A stretch of DNA of 64,000 bases, taken from contig NZ_JAPZVP010000015.1 in NCBI RefSeq assembly GCF_027622875.1, positions 62,001 through 126,000 of the forward strand, written 5' to 3'. Positions 62,239 to 64,000 of this stretch are shown here, piece after piece; positions within the stretch are counted from its first letter, which is position 1; every line of letters starts with the position of its first letter. This stretch comes from Glycomyces luteolus. GTDB taxonomy: Bacteria; Actinomycetota; Actinomycetes; Mycobacteriales; Micromonosporaceae. Below the pieces are notes generated by a model, which searched no databases, was not told the origin of the DNA, and saw only the letters and a program-made list of their open reading frames with translations. Both the position numbers and the translations under genes were made by a program.

Positions 62239-62883
62239 CTATTCCTCGAAGAGCATGAAGTCGGTGACGAAACTCGTGATGTCGCCGTGCTCGTCACGTC
62301 CGATGAAGGTGGGGTAGACGCCGTCGCCCCAGCCGGAGCCGACCACCGTCAGGTTGCCGCCGGTCTCGGGGTCGACGACCGCCGAGACGTAGCGCGGGAC
62401 GGGCCGCTCGGGCAGGGGGTCGGGGATGAACACCGACTCGTACCGGCTGAAGTTCCACCGCCAGAGCGCCTCGCAGGTCGCGTAGTCGGCGATGGTCGCG
62501 CGGCCGGATTCGACGTCGAACCCGAAGAAGTCGTCCTCGCTCTCGAGGTCCTCGAGCTTCTCGCCTTCGGCGCAGGCCATCTCCCAGTCGATGGTCGGGG
62601 TGTCGCGGACCCGCAGTTCCAGCGCGGCACAGCGGCGGTCGACCTCCTTGCCGCGCTTGGAGAAGACCGCCACCCACGCGTACATCGGGTAGGTGCCCGG
62701 AGGGATGGTCACCGCGAACGGCTCGTCGTCCTGGGTCGGATAGCCGTCGCTGGCGAGGAGACGACCGGTCGGCAGCACGGCCGGGGTCAGCTCGTGGCGC
62801 TCCATGACGACCTCGGTGCGCTTCTTCCAGTCCGGGCGGTACCCGTCGGTCAGGAGGATGTCGAGATCGGGTTCGTAGACCAT
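62239..62883 (-). CDS. DUF4241-like protein, candidate immunity protein
   Basis: 214 residues, soluble. LPTGRLLASDGYP, VTIPPGTYPMYAWVAVFS, DVESGRATIAD and GSGWGDGVYPTFIGRDEHGDITSFVTDF in pattern match the DUF4241 family. Members often occur next to polymorphic-toxin genes. AGGAT lies before ATG 62883. It follows the SUKH-like gene by 29 bases on the same strand. An immunity role is inferred from position. Confidence 0.75.
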   Translation of the reverse strand: MVYEPDLDILLTDGYRPDWKKRTEVVMERHELTPAVLPTGRLLASDGYPTQDDEPFAVTIPPGTYPMYAWVAVFSKRGKEVDRRCAALELRVRDTPTIDWEMACAEGEKLEDLESEDDFFGFDVESGRATIADYATCEALWRWNFSRYESVFIPDPLPERPVPRYVSAVVDPETGGNLTVVGSGWGDGVYPTFIGRDEHGDITSFVTDFMLFEE

Positions 62884-62912
62884 GCTCGGATCCTAACCGT
62901 CGGACCGGCCGA

Positions 62913-63527
62913 TCAGAAGCCCAGATCGACCTGCGCTCCGTCGGGGAGGTCCTTGGTCTGCTGGAAGACGTCCCCGCGGAACCGCATGAGCTCGACCTCG
63001 GGAATGGGGTTGAGGTGGTCGACCTCGAACTCCCCTCCGAGGAAGAACGGCACGACCGGGGCGAGCCGCGTCCCGAGCGGCAGGGGGCCGTTCTGCTCGA
63101 TCCACGCATCGCCCAGTGGCGCCCCGGTGAGGTTGTCGGCGTCGGACAGGATCTTCTGCGCCCAGCCGAAGACGTCCTTGGCCATGAACTCCCGCTCGGT
63201 CGTCTCCGGGTCGAACGAGTAGAAACCGCTCCGGGCCAGGCCGAACTGGAAGCCGAACAGGTCCTCGGCGAAGAACAAGAGGTCGTCGCCGACGCCCTTG
63301 TACTCCTGACGCCACAGGTCCTTGGCGTTCCACCACAGGCAGTTGCCCTGGTATCCCGCGCCCCAGGGACGCACGTACAGGGCCGGGCCGAAGGCGTAGA
63401 AGCCGTTGCGCTTCGAGATGAGCGGGCGCAGCGGCTCCGGAACGTACTGGAGCTCCTCGGCGGGCAGGGGCGCGGCCAGGGCGCCCCCGCCTTGCGCCAG
63501 GAGGTCATTCAGCGCTTGCTGCGACAT
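62913..63527 (-). CDS. SUKH/SMI1-KNR4-like protein, candidate immunity protein
   Basis: 204 residues, soluble. The run LRPLISKRNGFYAFGPALYV, CLWWNAKDLW, LLFFAEDLFGFQFGL and FYSFDPETTEREFMAKDV follows the SMI1/KNR4 (SUKH) plan, a widespread immunity fold against nuclease toxins. GAGGAG precedes ATG 63527, only 16 bases after the toxin stop. That spacing is the classic toxin-immunity arrangement. Confidence 0.8.
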   Translation of the reverse strand: MSQQALNDLLAQGGGALAAPLPAEELQYVPEPLRPLISKRNGFYAFGPALYVRPWGAGYQGNCLWWNAKDLWRQEYKGVGDDLLFFAEDLFGFQFGLARSGFYSFDPETTEREFMAKDVFGWAQKILSDADNLTGAPLGDAWIEQNGPLPLGTRLAPVVPFFLGGEFEVDHLNPIPEVELMRFRGDVFQQTKDLPDGAQVDLGF

Positions 63528-63543
63528 GGATGCTGCTCCTCAT

Positions 63544-64000
63544 CTAGGGCGGGTCGCCGGGTCTGCGGTAGGTGTCCACCCAGATCCTAGACCCGTTGGG
63601 CAGGCCGCTCCATTGATGCCGCAGGGAGCTGCCGGCCCCGGTGTTGTCACTCGGATCGAGGTACTTGATGCTCGCGCCGTGCCCGCCTTCCTGCGTCGAT
63701 GCGAACGGGTACTCGTCGCGGTCCTTGCCGCGCCTGATCGGCACCCGGAACAGCGAGAGGTTCCGGCGGCGGCGGTTCTTCGACTTGCTCGAATCCTTGG
63801 TCAGGATCCGCGGGTAGCCCTTCTTCTGCGCGCCGCGGATGTGCTTGGCGCTCTCGGGGTACTTCTTGGGATCGATGAGGATCCGCTTGTCGTACGAGCC
63901 GGCCGGCGGCGGCGTCTTGACGTCCTTCACCGGTTTGAGGTTGCGCCGCCGCTTCCGTGCGATCTTCAGGCGCTGCGCGACCGGCATCACCAGTCGGCTG
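63544..64000 (-). CDS. NucA/NucB-type DNase domain, C-terminal end of a polymorphic toxin (cut by window edge)
   Basis: The open frame runs off the window with no stop. The visible 151 residues begin with a basic linker (RLKIARKRRRNLKPV) and end in a NucA/NucB-like domain: KDRDEYPFASTQEGGHGAS (catalytic Asp/Glu region of sporulation DNase NucB), PSDNTGAGSSL and LPNGSRIWVD. A GTG/ATG near 63988 exists but has no ribosome site, so a longer protein (for example RHS- or WXG-type) is more likely. Followed by two immunity-like genes. Confidence 0.82.
   Translation of the reverse strand, partial: SRLVMPVAQRLKIARKRRRNLKPVKDVKTPPPAGSYDKRILIDPKKYPESAKHIRGAQKKGYPRILTKDSSKSKNRRRRNLSLFRVPIRRGKDRDEYPFASTQEGGHGASIKYLDPSDNTGAGSSLRHQWSGLPNGSRIWVDTYRRPGDPP

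Overview
The window is very GC-rich DNA with dense coding and frequent 4-base start/stop overlaps. Many starts are GTG. The gene order (mutT1-like, hup with a Lys/Ala-rich tail, leuD, leuC, divergent IclR regulator; infA-rpmJ-rpsM-rpsK-rpoA-rplQ-truA) is typical of Actinobacteria. A Glycomyces/Stackebrandtia- or Micromonospora-like soil actinobacterium is a reasonable guess, but the genus is inference only. No tRNA, rRNA, CRISPR array or insertion sequence was recognised.

Region 1 (1-2604): thiamine genes thiE-thiO-thiS (thiS cut by the window edge) behind a TPP riboswitch. Region 2 (2658-12464): a carbohydrate locus with an ABC sugar importer plus GH1 enzyme, two secreted lectin-bearing glycosidases (BNR propeller and GH43) and a LacI regulator. 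Palindromic sites with core TACAACGTTGTA lie at the divergent promoters. Region 3 (12598-16168): an RsmC-like methyltransferase, a one-helix membrane protein, repeat-rich non-coding DNA and a secreted HNH nuclease with a P-like domain. Region 4 (16207-21723): cydAB behind a perfect Rex-type site, a VWA lipoprotein and a secreted glycerophosphodiesterase.

Region 5 (21905-26679): truA, rplQ, rpoA, rpsK, rpsM, rpmJ and infA, with rpsD standing upstream of infA instead of between rpsK and rpoA. Region 6 (26801-37674): ddl, gpsA and plsC, two small genes, a MutT1-like protein, an alditol-oxidase-like flavoenzyme, hup, leuD/leuC, an IclR regulator and a CHAD protein. Region 7 (37900-50032): a catabolic block. 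HPPD, hutU, an M20 amidohydrolase, hutF, hutI and hutH are collinear and almost gapless. fahA plus an unknown gene, with a divergent hmgA, complete tyrosine breakdown, and an Lrp/AsnC regulator sits between the two parts.

Region 8 (50040-58692): accessory genes. These are an MFS pseudogene, a Nudix protein, a quinone-oxidoreductase-like protein, a DUF418 protein with a divergent TetR and a large palindrome, a LysR regulator, a membrane protein/multicopper oxidase pair and a VOC protein. The block ends with a two-component system reduced to two head-to-head fragments. Region 9 (58723-64000): four secreted or membrane-anchored proteins of unknown role (one TIMP/netrin-like, one DUF3298-like), then a polymorphic-toxin tail. 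That tail is a NucA/NucB-like DNase C-terminus at the edge, followed by SUKH-like and DUF4241-like candidate immunity genes.
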